DNA of 64,000 nucleotides from Pythium myriotylum. Its lineage: Eukaryota; Oomycota; Peronosporomycetes; Pythiales; Pythiaceae. The notes under the pieces are model-generated. The model made no database searches. It saw only the letters and a list, made by a program, of their open reading frames with translations, and had not been told where the DNA came from. Shown here one piece after another: positions 43,268 to 53,198 of this stretch. Location: NCBI GenBank assembly GCA_023091665.1, contig JALJCQ010000001.1, positions 3,410,001 to 3,474,000 on the forward strand. The letters are read 5' to 3'. Position 1 is the first letter of the stretch, and the number at the start of each line of letters is the position of its first letter. Made by a program: the position numbers and the translations under genes.

Positions 43268-43966
43268 ATGTTCGCCTTCGTCACCAAGACCCTCGCTCTC
43301 TTCGCTGCTTTCTCCACGGCCGAGGCCGCCCGCGAAGCCAACATGACAGTTGAAGCCAACGGCGACTGGCAGCTCTACACCTTCGCCCAGAGCTGGCAGC
43401 CTGAGTTCTGCTACAACCAAAACTACCCTGGCTGCTCGTCCCCGAACGCCTTCTGGAAGACCAGCTTCACGATCCACGGTCTCTGGCCGGATGTCACCTC
43501 GGGCCAGTACCCATCGAGCTGCACGTCGGAGGCCTTCAGCTTGTCCACGGTTACTGCCGCCGTCCCGCTCTCGACGCTGTACAAGTACTGGCCCAACGTC
43601 AAGTCGGCCACGAGCAGCTCGTCGTACTCGAGCTTCTGGGAGCACGAGTGGTCCGTGCACGGCACGTGCACGGGTCTGGACCAAGCCACGTACTTCAAGA
43701 CTGCTGTCAACCTGCTCATCAACAACCCCACGCCAGCCTTCGTGGGTAACAACTACGGCAAGAAGGTCTCGACCGCGGACCTGCGCAACGCCTACGGTGG
43801 TGCGAGCCAGGTGATCCTCCAGTGCTCCGGTGCCTACCTCACGCAGATCCTGACGTGCTGGACCAAGGGCGCCGGCAACCTCCCGACTTCTCGCCGTGCG
43901 TGCCCGTCGAACCTGCTCGCCGAGGACAGCTGCTCGGCCTCCACCATCACCATCTCGGCGTTCTAA
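43268..43966 (+). CDS. secreted RNase T2, copy 1, catalytic Lys replaced by Val
   Basis: RNase T2 family member, 232 aa, intronless, with a signal peptide (about residues 1-21: MFAFVTKTLALFAAF). T2 enzymes cleave single-stranded RNA in secretory compartments or outside the cell. CAS I is intact (FTIHGLWPD, His at residue 70). CAS II reads EHEWSVHGTC; the family has EWxKHGTC, so the conserved Lys is Val (residue 130, 43655-43657) while Glu and His remain. Cysteines expected for the T2 fold are present. It is very similar to copy 6 and similar to copy 2. First of six tandem copies. Activity is uncertain because the Lys normally stabilises the transition state. Confidence 0.92.
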   Translation: MFAFVTKTLALFAAFSTAEAAREANMTVEANGDWQLYTFAQSWQPEFCYNQNYPGCSSPNAFWKTSFTIHGLWPDVTSGQYPSSCTSEAFSLSTVTAAVPLSTLYKYWPNVKSATSSSSYSSFWEHEWSVHGTCTGLDQATYFKTAVNLLINNPTPAFVGNNYGKKVSTADLRNAYGGASQVILQCSGAYLTQILTCWTKGAGNLPTSRRACPSNLLAEDSCSASTITISAF

Positions 43967-45158
43967 GTTCCCGTTTTAGTGGTAGTTTCCATGTGAGGTT
44001 TGGTGTTTGAATGAAACGATAACGCTTCTCTTGACTCATGGGCTTCAGAATCTGAGAGTTTCGGGATCACACTGTATTCAAAAAGCGTCGTGATCCCGGG
44101 CCAAAGTCGGCCGGGTGTCCCACACCAACGTGACTGTTTCTACGTCGCGTTCAGATCCACGGGAACTGACACAGGTCAAGAAATCGACCCGTGGATAATC
44201 CGTGATGGGTCATCTAGATTCTCAGCCAGCTGATCTCAATCCTGACTGTGTTGATTCTTGACCGCGAAGAATCTCTTTCTCCCAAGTTCGCATTCACCTT
44301 TGACATGTTCCCGTGACGGATGATTTGCAAGATGCAGATGGTTTCAAAATCTCTCGCGGAGGACGAGTCTCGATTCGCGAATCTTTTTGAGGTCGTTGAG
44401 TCTTGTGGTCTCGTCACGACTGCCAGGGAGATGGTCACCGGACCAAGAAAGGCATTCACCGTTCCTCAAGATGACTGCCAGGCAAAACGACAAAAATTAC
44501 CAAACATTTTCCAAGAAGACTCTCTTTGTACACTGAAAACCGACGATGTGGCAGCCCGCCACATGCCGTGTGGCACCGAGCGCAGATCTGATAACATTTG
44601 ATGTCCACTGCAATGCGGTAGGAAATCGCCGACTCTGCTCTGGGACTGAAGAACTGGGTGATCGAAACGTTGACTGGGTTGAGACACTCCGTTGCATCTC
44701 GGATTCTCAGATTTCCGCCTTTGCAAACCGGCGGGATTGCACGGTCTCACCGGCATCCTGCTTTGCCGGCACCGCCATTCATCCGTGCCACCGTCCTTTC
44801 TATGTACATAATGAGCAGGGCGCCCACCCCATCGAAGAAATGGCCGTGCTCAGCCAAAGATACCTAATGTCCTGTACAGTGTACTGCCGCCGTTCAGTCC
44901 TCAACAAAATGCTGACATCTTGGAAGGATTTGCTGCTTTTCACCTGTCACCCGGGTGTCAACGGCAGTGGGTCGTTCCACGAGGAGATTCCACGCCAATG
45001 AATGCACGCCGCCTTGGTCTGGCTGCCATTACTGACCTCCTGTCGGCCTGTCATCCTTCCCCTTCGCTTCGAGGCTTGGCTTGCTCTCATTCCTGCTCGC
45101 CCAAGTCCTCATTCTGGATTTGTCCTCGCATTACCCAAGCCCAGCCCAGCTCAGCACG
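43967..45158. other. intergenic between RNase T2 copies 1 and 2
   Basis: 1.2 kb without a supported gene. A 9-bp stem with a 19-nt loop (44062-44070 and 44090-44098) lies in the 3' flank of copy 1. The block near 44330-44400 loosely resembles 47665-47740 downstream of copy 3. Two initiator-like motifs precede copy 2. Confidence 0.5.
45086..45115 (+). promoter_or_regulatory. two putative initiators of RNase T2 copy 2
   Basis: CTCATTCC at 45086-45093 and CTCATTCT at 45108-45115, 44-73 bp before the ATG; both fit YTCANTYY. Confidence 0.45.
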
Positions 45159-45857
45159 ATGTTCGCCTTCGCCACCAAGACCCTTGCTCTCCTCGCTGCT
45201 CTCTCGACCGTCGAGGCTGCCCGTGAAGTCAACATGACGGTTGAGGCCAACGGCGACTGGCAGCTCTACACCTTCGCCCAGAGCTGGCAACCCGAGTTCT
45301 GCTACCACCAGAACTACCCTGGATGCTCGTCCCCGAACGACTTCTGGACCACGAGCCTCACGATCCACGGTCTCTGGCCAGACGTGACCTCGGGCCAGTA
45401 CCCGTCGAGCTGCACGGATGAGCAGTTCGACCTTGGCACGGTCACATCGGCGGTGTCGTTCGACACGCTCACGACCTACTGGCCGAATGTCAAGTCGTCG
45501 ACCTCGAGCTCGTCGTACACCAGCTTCTGGGAGCACGAGTGGTCGGTCCACGGCACTTGCAGTGGCCTCGACCAGGCTACGTTCTTCCAGACGGCCGTCA
45601 ACCTCTTGATCAACAACCCGACGCCGTCGATCATTGGCGACAACTACGGCCAGAGTGTCTCGACGGAGGACGTGCGTGCGGCGTACGGTGGTGACGACCA
45701 GGTGATCCTCCAGTGCACGGGCCGATTCCTCAAGCAGGTGCTCACGTGCTGGACCCGTGGCGATGATAACACCCCGACTGGCCGCCGCTCGTGCCCTCCG
45801 AACCTTCTCGCTGAGGACAACTGCTCGGGCTCGACGATCACGATCTCGACCTTCTAG
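45159..45857 (+). CDS. secreted RNase T2, copy 2, catalytic Lys replaced by Val
   Basis: Intact RNase T2 paralogue, 232 aa, intronless. The start at 45159 (MFAFATKTLALLAAL) is chosen to match copy 1; the frame continues upstream without a good ATG. It has a signal peptide, CAS I LTIHGLWPD and CAS II EHEWSVHGTC with Val at the Lys position (45546-45548). Expected Cys residues and the C-terminal TITISTF are kept. High third-position GC marks it as coding, in contrast with the flanks. Presumed extracellular or vacuolar; catalytic competence is uncertain, as for copies 1 and 6. Confidence 0.92.
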   Translation: MFAFATKTLALLAALSTVEAAREVNMTVEANGDWQLYTFAQSWQPEFCYHQNYPGCSSPNDFWTTSLTIHGLWPDVTSGQYPSSCTDEQFDLGTVTSAVSFDTLTTYWPNVKSSTSSSSYTSFWEHEWSVHGTCSGLDQATFFQTAVNLLINNPTPSIIGDNYGQSVSTEDVRAAYGGDDQVILQCTGRFLKQVLTCWTRGDDNTPTGRRSCPPNLLAEDNCSGSTITISTF

Positions 45858-46511
45858 AAATGGACGCCACGGTTTCAAGCTGCACGTTTCAACGGTGACC
45901 CTCATCAATACCTCGCGTGAGACTCAAGAGAAACTATAATCTCGATGAATATCATTTTGTGTTAGGATCCAGCTCTCCTCGCATTGTAGCCTCCGAGTCA
46001 GCCGAGGCGATGGTCGAGTAGGAGTATTGCAGTTTATTTTGATACCTGGGTTGTCGTTCGATGGGTTCAGTACACATCCATCTAAACCCGACTCACTTTT
46101 GATCAACTCATCTACAATTCTTTTCGTTCCGCTGGTCCAATCCTTACCTCTGCGACAGCTAAACCAGAAGCTGGAGTGGAGACACCTGAGTCACGACGGC
46201 GATCTTCGTGCATGTGTCTAGTAGTAATATTTATCGAAGCTTCACTGCAACTGAGCACTGGTGCTCTTGAAGCCACAAGGTATACATGAAGCCACAAGAC
46301 TTTCATACGGTACCATACCACCAAACAGTACTTGTAACTCAGGGAGCGGCCAATCCCATCCACGGTATAGGTTGAAGGTGAATGCTTTAGTGAGATGCTG
46401 TTGGACCATCGCTGGTGGCTGTTGTGACTCGACGGATACGCCCTCCACAATGGTCTTCATTCCTCAATTCTCCGCCGACAACCCAAGTCTCTCGAATCCG
46501 ACTTATTCACG
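45858..46511. other. intergenic between RNase T2 copies 2 and 3
   Basis: No gene. It contains a 12-bp direct repeat (TGAAGCCACAAG near 46268 and 46286) and an initiator-like TTCATTCC at 46456-46463 before copy 3. Confidence 0.5.
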
Positions 46512-47218
46512 ATGGCGCTTAGTATTATCAAAACTCTCAGCGTCATTACCGCCGTGGCTGTGACTCTTCGACCCATGTCGAGGCCTCCAATGCTTGTGGA
46601 GGCACCACACGAAACCGCGACAAGAATTGCCTCATTGGACGCACTAAGTTTGACATTTACACGTTCGCTCAGAGTTGGCAGCCCGATGAAGGATGCTCGT
46701 CCCCAGAGGACTTCTGGGAGTCAAGTTTCACGATCCACGGTCTCTGGCCAGACCTCAACTCCACGCGGTATCCCTGCTTCTGCTCAAATGAAGCCATCGA
46801 CATGGATGCCATCGAATCCACCGTATCGCTAGACACGCTGAAGAAGTACTGGCCAAATGTCAAGGCGTCATCGGACGATAACTACCCGCATTTCTGGTGC
46901 ACTGAATGGCTCAAGCATGGCACTTGCAGTGGCCTCGGCCAGCCTGGCTACTTCAAGGCAGCAGTCGATCTGGCTAAGCAAGTGAAAACCCCATCACTCA
47001 TCGTTAAGAATGTTGGGGGCACTGTGTCGGCTGACGACGTTCGTGAGGCTTACGGTGGTGATGATGCCGTGGTCCTCCGTTGTAAGAACGGAGTCCTCTC
47101 AGAAGTGCACACCTGCTGGAGTTTAGGATCGGATAATGCGCCGGCCACGCGCGTCAGCTGCACAGCGAAGAAGTACGAGGACAACTGCGACGGTGAAATC
47201 CACATTGCATCATTCTAG
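46512..47218 (+). pseudogene. RNase T2 copy 3, degenerate
   Basis: A recognisable but broken RNase T2 gene. The signal peptide is encoded in one frame (MALSIIKTLSVITAVAVTL). From about 46570 the homologous sequence continues in the +1 frame, consistent with loss of one base where copies 4 and 5 read CTG. A further in-frame deletion of about 7 codons removes the segment between SWQP and the GCSSPE block, including a conserved Cys. The remainder is intact with CAS I FTIHGLWPD and CAS II EWLKHGTC (Lys present), ending HIASF. The rest of the frame has no stops, so decay is recent. An unusual intron or a sequencing error would be alternatives for the frameshift, but not for the deletion. Confidence 0.8.
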
Positions 47219-48854
47219 ATGAATACTCCACTGCCCGAGCCTGGAATTTTCTCCCGTCAGGACCATCAAAACTCCTCGTTAATACATTTCGTCTTTATTT
47301 CATGTGAGCAAACCATAAAGTTCCGATTCGGGATACATGTACGACTCCATTCATTACGATAAAATGATCGCCCGGGAAGTCAGTGGGCCCTGTGCTGGAA
47401 TCACGGAATGTCGAATCGACAACGATGCTGGCTGCGAGAGTATCAAAGACGTAACGTGATCGTAGGGCTTTTGATATCGGCAGACTCTGACGCTCATAGC
47501 TTCATTCTGGCTTATAGTTGGGTTGCTGGAATTCAACCAGCAACCCAACTAGAAGCCAGAATGGTCCGGTGGTCGAGTTCCATACCAATGTCCCATCTGT
47601 GGCGAGGGTTGGACAAAATATCACGATGTCATCAGGAGACGATCCACACTAAAGGCGACTCTCAGATGCAGACGGTTTCAGCAGCCGCACGGGCGAGAGA
47701 TCTCGACGGCCGAGACGCGGGTCGAGTTTTCCATTCCGCCGACTCAGGCACAGACTACAGTTTGCGAGGTTGTGACGCCCAGTTATTAATAGTTCTCCTC
47801 TCCTTCGTTCAAACCGAGGCTGCCAGCAAAGACGGTTTCGAAGGTATTAGGATTCACAATGGTTAAACTCAATAGACTTCATTGCATCATCATCATCAAA
47901 GACGACTTCGAAATTTGCACATATTTGGTAAAATTCGAAAGAGAAGCACGCAGTGGTTGTAAACGTCGGGCTGGGATTTCGAGCCCTGGGGTTCAGCTGA
48001 CAAACGCATATCTCAAACTATTGAAGTCGTCGCCCAACTTCTCATGATCAAGGCTGACTCGTTCCTCAGCGCCTGGTCGCCAACTCTCGCAATCTTCTTC
48101 AGAGAGTTCCCATGCTGGAGAGTCGCTATTGGGCGGCCCTGCTGGCTTGTGGAGGGTCGAGCTGGGCGATCGTTGCCAACTTCAACACGAGCATACTGAG
48201 AATTCTTACTACTGCAAGGATACTACCCAAACCCGACTCATTTCGGTCCGACTCGTCTTTCAACGTCAATTGCCGGGCTGATTCAACCCAGGCAAACTTG
48301 TCAGGAATGAACAAAACTGAGTTGTGAGTTCCGGTCTGTTGAAAGGATTGGCTGATAAAAGATTCGACTCGAAAGAACGAAGTCGTCGCAACTTCCTCGA
48401 ATCACATCTCGAAGAAGACGGTACTTCCAAGATCATGGAGACAATGCTTGGTGAGGAAAGCTATTTCTCATATATCCAGCAGCTCTGCCGGCAACAACTG
48501 ATTTGATGCAGGAACAACCTGCCTCATTGAATTAGTGATGAACCGTCGCATGATTCGCACCCATTGGAAGAGACGACTCATCAAATCTTCTAAACGCCTC
48601 GAAGTGACTTTGGCCGAGCGACCTCTGAAGTCTCACATGGTCCACACAACCTGTGGGGGGATCTTTGAATGCTTCCGTCCGCGCGAGTCCGAGGGGCCTT
48701 CCTTCTACAATTCTGCGGCCAGGGGTGCTTCGACGGCAAAGCCCAAGTGCGGGTGGCTCGTGTGGTTTGAGGCAGCGCAAGTGATCCTGTGCAGACCCCA
48801 CTTTTCAATTTGCTGAATCCTCCTCAAACCCAGCCATTTCAGCTTTCCTCCACG
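47219..48854. other. intergenic between RNase T2 copies 3 and 4
   Basis: 1.6 kb. It holds a 27-bp stem hairpin (47503-47563) and blocks duplicated around other copies: 47770-47840 matches 49910-49970, and 48545-48660 matches 50515-50630. No independent gene supported. Confidence 0.55.
47503..47563. repeat. long hairpin: 27-bp arms, 7-nt loop
   Basis: Left arm 47503-47529 and right arm 47537-47563 are reverse complements with one mismatch in 27. Arms start CATTCTGGCTT. It could be a small-RNA precursor, a MITE core or a cruciform-forming rearrangement site. Confidence 0.85.
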
Positions 48855-49583
48855 ATGGTGTCTACGATTACGAAGACTCTCAGCCTCCTCGCAGCCGCAA
48901 CCGTGACTCTGTCAAGCGACGTTGACGCCTCGCATTTTCGTAAGCCGTTCCGGCGTGGCGATTCGAACTGTCTCGTCGGGTTCACGGACTTTGAGTTCTA
49001 CATCTTCGCGCAGAGCTGGCAGCCCGAGTTTTGCCACGGCCAGTCGTTCGAAGGTTGTTCGTCGCCGGAAGAGTTCTGGGAGAAAAGCTTCACGATCCAT
49101 GGACTCTGGCCCGATATCGACTCCAAGCAGTACCCTTGCGACTGCTCGGACGAACACATCGACTTAAAAGCCATCCAGTCGGTTGTGCCACTCGATGATA
49201 TGTACCAGTACTGGCCGAATGTCAAAAAGTCGACCGCGAGCTTGTCCTACTCAAGCTTTTGGGACAACGAGTGGCTCAAGCACGGTACTTGCAGCGGACT
49301 GGATCAACCCACGTACTTCGAACATGCGATCGACCTCGCCAAGACGGTCAAGACCCCATCAGTGATCGTCGACAATGTTGGCAAGACGGTCTCTGCTGCG
49401 GCGGTGCGCAAGGCGTATGGAGGCGAAGACATGGTGATCCTACGATGCAAGGGCAAGTACTTGGCTGAGATCCGCACGTGCTGGAGCCGAGAGCCCGACA
49501 ACACGCCAGGCGATCGCATCAGCTGCGCGACGAAGGAGTACGAAGACAACTGCCCCGAGAAGATTTCCATCGCATCGTTCTAG
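48855..49583 (+). CDS. secreted RNase T2, copy 4, canonical active site
   Basis: Intact RNase T2, 242 aa, intronless, starting at ATG 48855 (MVSTITKTLSLLAAATVTL signal peptide). Both catalytic segments are canonical: CAS I FTIHGLWPD and CAS II DNEWLKHGTC, so it should be an active endoribonuclease. It differs from copies 1, 2 and 6 in the mature N-terminus (a basic stretch then SNCLVGFTDFEFY) and in having CDCSDEH near residue 99. It ends KISIASF. Together with copy 5 it sits in a duplicated unit of about 2 kb including both flanks. Confidence 0.93.
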   Translation: MVSTITKTLSLLAAATVTLSSDVDASHFRKPFRRGDSNCLVGFTDFEFYIFAQSWQPEFCHGQSFEGCSSPEEFWEKSFTIHGLWPDIDSKQYPCDCSDEHIDLKAIQSVVPLDDMYQYWPNVKKSTASLSYSSFWDNEWLKHGTCSGLDQPTYFEHAIDLAKTVKTPSVIVDNVGKTVSAAAVRKAYGGEDMVILRCKGKYLAEIRTCWSREPDNTPGDRISCATKEYEDNCPEKISIASF

Positions 49584-50808
49584 GCAAGACCACCAACTTG
49601 TCCGAGTTGACCCCAGTGCATCTAAGCATTGTTGAATATCTTTTAAACCCTTGCGTTGTGAGTCCCGTGTGTAATATTTTGGCTCTGGTGACAGGCTGTT
49701 GCTCAATTTCGCCGTCAGAGAGACTGCACCCCCAAAAATTTGGTTCCATTGCATTAACCAGCCCCAAATCAAATGCGAAACCTCGAGATGCAATTCCAGG
49801 GGGCGAATCTTTGCTGTGCATTTGCATACAGAAGTCCTGCGTGACAGATAGGCTGCAACACAACAAAGGCTGAATTTCATTGACCCAGACTCGATAAATC
49901 GCACTGCTCTGATGCCCAATTAGTTCTCCAATCCTTTGTTCGTACTCGCGCTGCCAGCATTGGTGAATTCATTGTACCGTTCAAGTCGACTCAATCGGAC
50001 CAGAAACCAAGTTTGTTTTGTCCCGAGGTGGAAGTGATCTGTCGATGCACAGAAACGTTGAAGTGATCTAATTTGCTTGTTCATCTCATTTTTGTATCAC
50101 TATCAGAAGAAACGAGAAATCGAAATAGATTCGTGAGGACCCGACGCAGGGTGCAACCCAAGGCAACAGTTATTGCCTCGTGGGTAATGGAGATGTTGTG
50201 TGGAGGAGATGACTGCTTGGACGCTGAAACGAAGCACGCAGTCGAAGAGCAATTGTGGCGTTGGGGCAGCTGACCAACGGGTGTCTCCTGCCAATGCACT
50301 CGTGGCCCCCACTTCTCGTGATGAAGACTGGCTTCTTCACAGACGCATCGTCAGCACCTCTGGTGAAGTTGTTCAGCGACACCCCATGCTTGAAAGGCGC
50401 GTGTGGGCGCCTCTGCGGGCTCGAATTGGGCGATCTTCACCAACCTCAACATGAACCGACCATTTTGAGGGTTCATACAACGTTTTCCCGCACCAGTTCT
50501 GGCCACAACCGAATGATTTGCACCCATCGGAAGAGGCGACTCATCAAGAGTTCGAAATGACTCGAAGTCACTTGGGCCAAGCGACCAATGAAGCGCCAAA
50601 CATGGCCTGCACAACTTGTTCGTGTGATGAATCTGTCTTCCCAACTCCAAGATCTTCTTCCATGCTCCTGCAGTCATGTATCTTTCGACGGCATAGTTAA
50701 CGTCCTGGTCGCTTGACGAAGCATGATTATTGTGTAGTGGCCTCAAGTGCACCTCACTCTTCATTTTGCTGGGGATCCGTGAAAGCCACAGTCTAGGATC
50801 TCGCCACA
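49584..50808. other. intergenic between RNase T2 copies 4 and 5
   Basis: No gene. The 3' flank (about 49590-49860) resembles the flank of copy 5 (about 51535-51995), sharing GTTGAATATCTTTT and GGGGGCGAATCTTTGC. The part before copy 5 resembles the part before copy 4. Confidence 0.5.
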
Positions 50809-51531
50809 ATGCTGTCTAAGATCGCAAAGACCCTTGCGCCACTCGCAGCTGCAGCCGTGACTCTGTCAAGCGATGTCGACGCTCGGCGGAGACTGTCGCA
50901 AGACGAGGACCCGTACTGCCTCGTCGGGTTCTCGGACTACGATTTCTACGTCTTCGTGCAGAGTTGGCTGCCCGAGACTTGCCGTGGCCAGTCGTTCGAC
51001 GCCTGTTCGTACCCTGACGAATTCTGGGAGACCAGCTTGACGATCCATGGTCTCCGCCCCGACATCGACTCTGAGAAGTACCCTTGCGAGTGGACAGACG
51101 ATAAACTCGACTTGCAAGCCATCGAGGAGACCGTGGCTTTCTCGGAGTTGTATAAGTACTGGCCGAACGTCAAGACCTTGGAAGATACTACCTTATACTC
51201 GAGCCTCATGAACGACGAGTGGCTCAAGCACGGCACGTGCAGCGGGCTCCATCAATCGGCGTACTTCGATCAAGCGATCGAACTTGAGATGGCGACTCCG
51301 ACTCCGAATATCATCTCCAAGAACGTTGGCAAGCAAGTCTCCGCTGCAGCGGTGCGCAATGCGTACGCAGGCAAAGACCTCGTTATTCTTCGATGCAACG
51401 GCAATTACTTGGCGGAGGTCCGCACGTGCTGGAGCCGAGAACTGGATAACAAGCCAGGCGATCGCGTTAGCTGCGCAAACACGGAGTTCAAAGACAACTG
51501 CCCCGAGAACATTACCATCGCGTCGTTTTAG
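50809..51531 (+). CDS. secreted RNase T2, copy 5, altered CAS I
   Basis: RNase T2, 240 aa, intronless, signal peptide MLSKIAKTLAPLAAAAVTL. CAS II keeps Lys (NDEWLKHGTC). CAS I reads LTIHGLRPD, so the near-invariant Trp after the catalytic His-Gly-Leu is Arg. The upstream SWQPE motif is SWLPE. All Cys positions seen in copy 4 are present. It is the closest relative of copy 4 and lies in the same duplicated unit. The changes suggest relaxed or altered function, though His, Glu, Lys and His are all still present. Confidence 0.9.
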   Translation: MLSKIAKTLAPLAAAAVTLSSDVDARRRLSQDEDPYCLVGFSDYDFYVFVQSWLPETCRGQSFDACSYPDEFWETSLTIHGLRPDIDSEKYPCEWTDDKLDLQAIEETVAFSELYKYWPNVKTLEDTTLYSSLMNDEWLKHGTCSGLHQSAYFDQAIELEMATPTPNIISKNVGKQVSAAAVRNAYAGKDLVILRCNGNYLAEVRTCWSRELDNKPGDRVSCANTEFKDNCPENITIASF

Positions 51532-52484
51532 ACAAGAGCACGATCTCGAAGGATTTGACCTCCAGTGCATCTTAGCGTTGTTGAATATCTTTTGAAGCTC
51601 TACGTCTTGAGTCCCGCGGGCTAAATTAGTTGATCTTCTGACAGCCCCGTCGACGCGATGGGAATCTGACGTGTGGATACGCTGTCCGCATTCACGTCGT
51701 TCAAGATTCTTTATTGATTGATAGGTCAGAGCATCAAGATTCGTTTGAAACCGGATCGATGACAGCCACTCGATTCGAGCATCAGGATCGTGCCGTTCTC
51801 TCGTCTGACAGGTTGTGGCTCTGGTGACAAGTTGTCACTCGATTATGGTCGTCAGGAAGGCTGCATGCAAATTTTGTTCCCAGGGCGTCAACCAGCGCCA
51901 GTTCAACCATGAATCACACGTGGAAACTAGAGATGCAGTTGCGCGAGATGATGGGGGCGAATCTTTGCGGTGCATTCGCATGCAGAAGTTCTGAATGACA
52001 TGATGGACGGCTCATCTCGTCCAAAAGATGACCTCACTTCGGTCAACCCCCAGTTTATCGATCAACCTGCCACCATTCTCACCAACGAAAAGGAGATGCT
52101 CTTTACGCGGCGGTATCAGTGGATCGCGATATACTGTCCCGTGCCAAGTCGACACTCCATTAGGATTGATCACTGTGTACGAGACTGCAAAAAAAGTATT
52201 CTGGATCTTCTTTGAAGAACTCGGTATCCAAACCTGAGAACGCACTGACACCCGCATCTTGCGCGAAGTGTTTTGCGGACAAAACCCGCGCGGTGCCGTT
52301 GGAAAGCCCGCGAAGTGACGGTGATCGCCTTATTTCGCATCCCCGCAATGGATGAATCCCGGTTCCGGGGGCGGGGGCCAACCGACTAAGGCTGAGCGAG
52401 GCCGCTGAGGTGCCGGTGGCTCGCCTCATTCCGCCTTCTTCCACGCGACAAGCAAGCCTCCCTCTCCCCATACCAAGCTCAAAA
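51532..52484. other. intergenic between RNase T2 copies 5 and 6
   Basis: Duplicated 3' flank of copy 5, then a spacer with no gene and the promoter of copy 6. Confidence 0.5.
52425..52432 (+). promoter_or_regulatory. putative oomycete initiator of RNase T2 copy 6
   Basis: CTCATTCC 53 bp before the ATG; fits YTCANTYY, as at copies 1 and 2. Confidence 0.45.
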
Positions 52485-53198
52485 ATGGCCGCTTTCTTCA
52501 CCAAGTCTCTGGCTCTGCTGGCCACCGCTGCGACGATCACGAACCAGGCCGACGCCTCCGCCCAGGTCAACATGACCATGGAGGCCTCGACCCCATGGCA
52601 GCTCTACACGTTCGCCCAGAGCTGGCAGCCCGAGTTCTGCTACAACAAGAAGTCGTACCCCGGCTGCTCGACGCCGAACGACTTCTGGAAGACCAGCCCA
52701 ACCATCCACGGTCTCTGGCCAGACGTGACCTCGGGCAAGTACCCGTCGAGCTGCACATCCGAAGCGTTCAGCTTGTCCAAGCTCACAGCTGCCGTGCCGC
52801 TCTCGACGCTGTACAAGTACTGGCCCAACGTCAAGTCGGCCACGACGAGCTCGTCGTACTCGAGCTTCTGGGAACACGAATGGTCGGTGCACGGCACGTG
52901 CACGGGTCTGGACCAAGCCACGTACTTCAAGACTGCTGTGAACATGCTCATCAACAACCCGGCACCGGCTTTCATCGCCAACAACTACGGCAAGAAGGTG
53001 TCGACCGCCGAGCTGCGCAACGCTTACGGTGGTGCGAGCCAGGTGATCCTCCAGTGCTCGGGCACGTACCTGCTGCAGATCATGACCTGCTGGGACAAAG
53101 ACGCCGGCAACCTCCCGACCTCTCGCCGTGCGTGTCCGTCGAACCTGCTCGGCGAGGATAGCTGCTCGGCCGCTACCATCACGATCCCAGCTTTCTAA
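52485..53198 (+). CDS. secreted RNase T2, copy 6, catalytic Lys replaced by Val
   Basis: Intact RNase T2, 237 aa, intronless, starting at ATG 52485 (MAAFFTKSLALLATAAT signal peptide). CAS I is PTIHGLWPD; CAS II is EHEWSVHGTC with Val in place of Lys (52887-52889). The mature protein is nearly identical to copy 1 over long stretches (LYKYWPNVKSAT, CTGLDQATYFKTAVN), although it is the most distant copy along the chromosome; this suggests recent duplication or gene conversion across the array. It ends TITIPAF. Presumed secreted; catalytic competence is uncertain. Confidence 0.92.
   Translation: MAAFFTKSLALLATAATITNQADASAQVNMTMEASTPWQLYTFAQSWQPEFCYNKKSYPGCSTPNDFWKTSPTIHGLWPDVTSGKYPSSCTSEAFSLSKLTAAVPLSTLYKYWPNVKSATTSSSYSSFWEHEWSVHGTCTGLDQATYFKTAVNMLINNPAPAFIANNYGKKVSTAELRNAYGGASQVILQCSGTYLLQIMTCWDKDAGNLPTSRRACPSNLLGEDSCSAATITIPAF

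Noticed and set aside
46512..47218. RNase copy 3 explained by an intron after the signal peptide
   Set aside because: No GT-AG pair of plausible length restores the frame near 46570, and all other copies are intronless.
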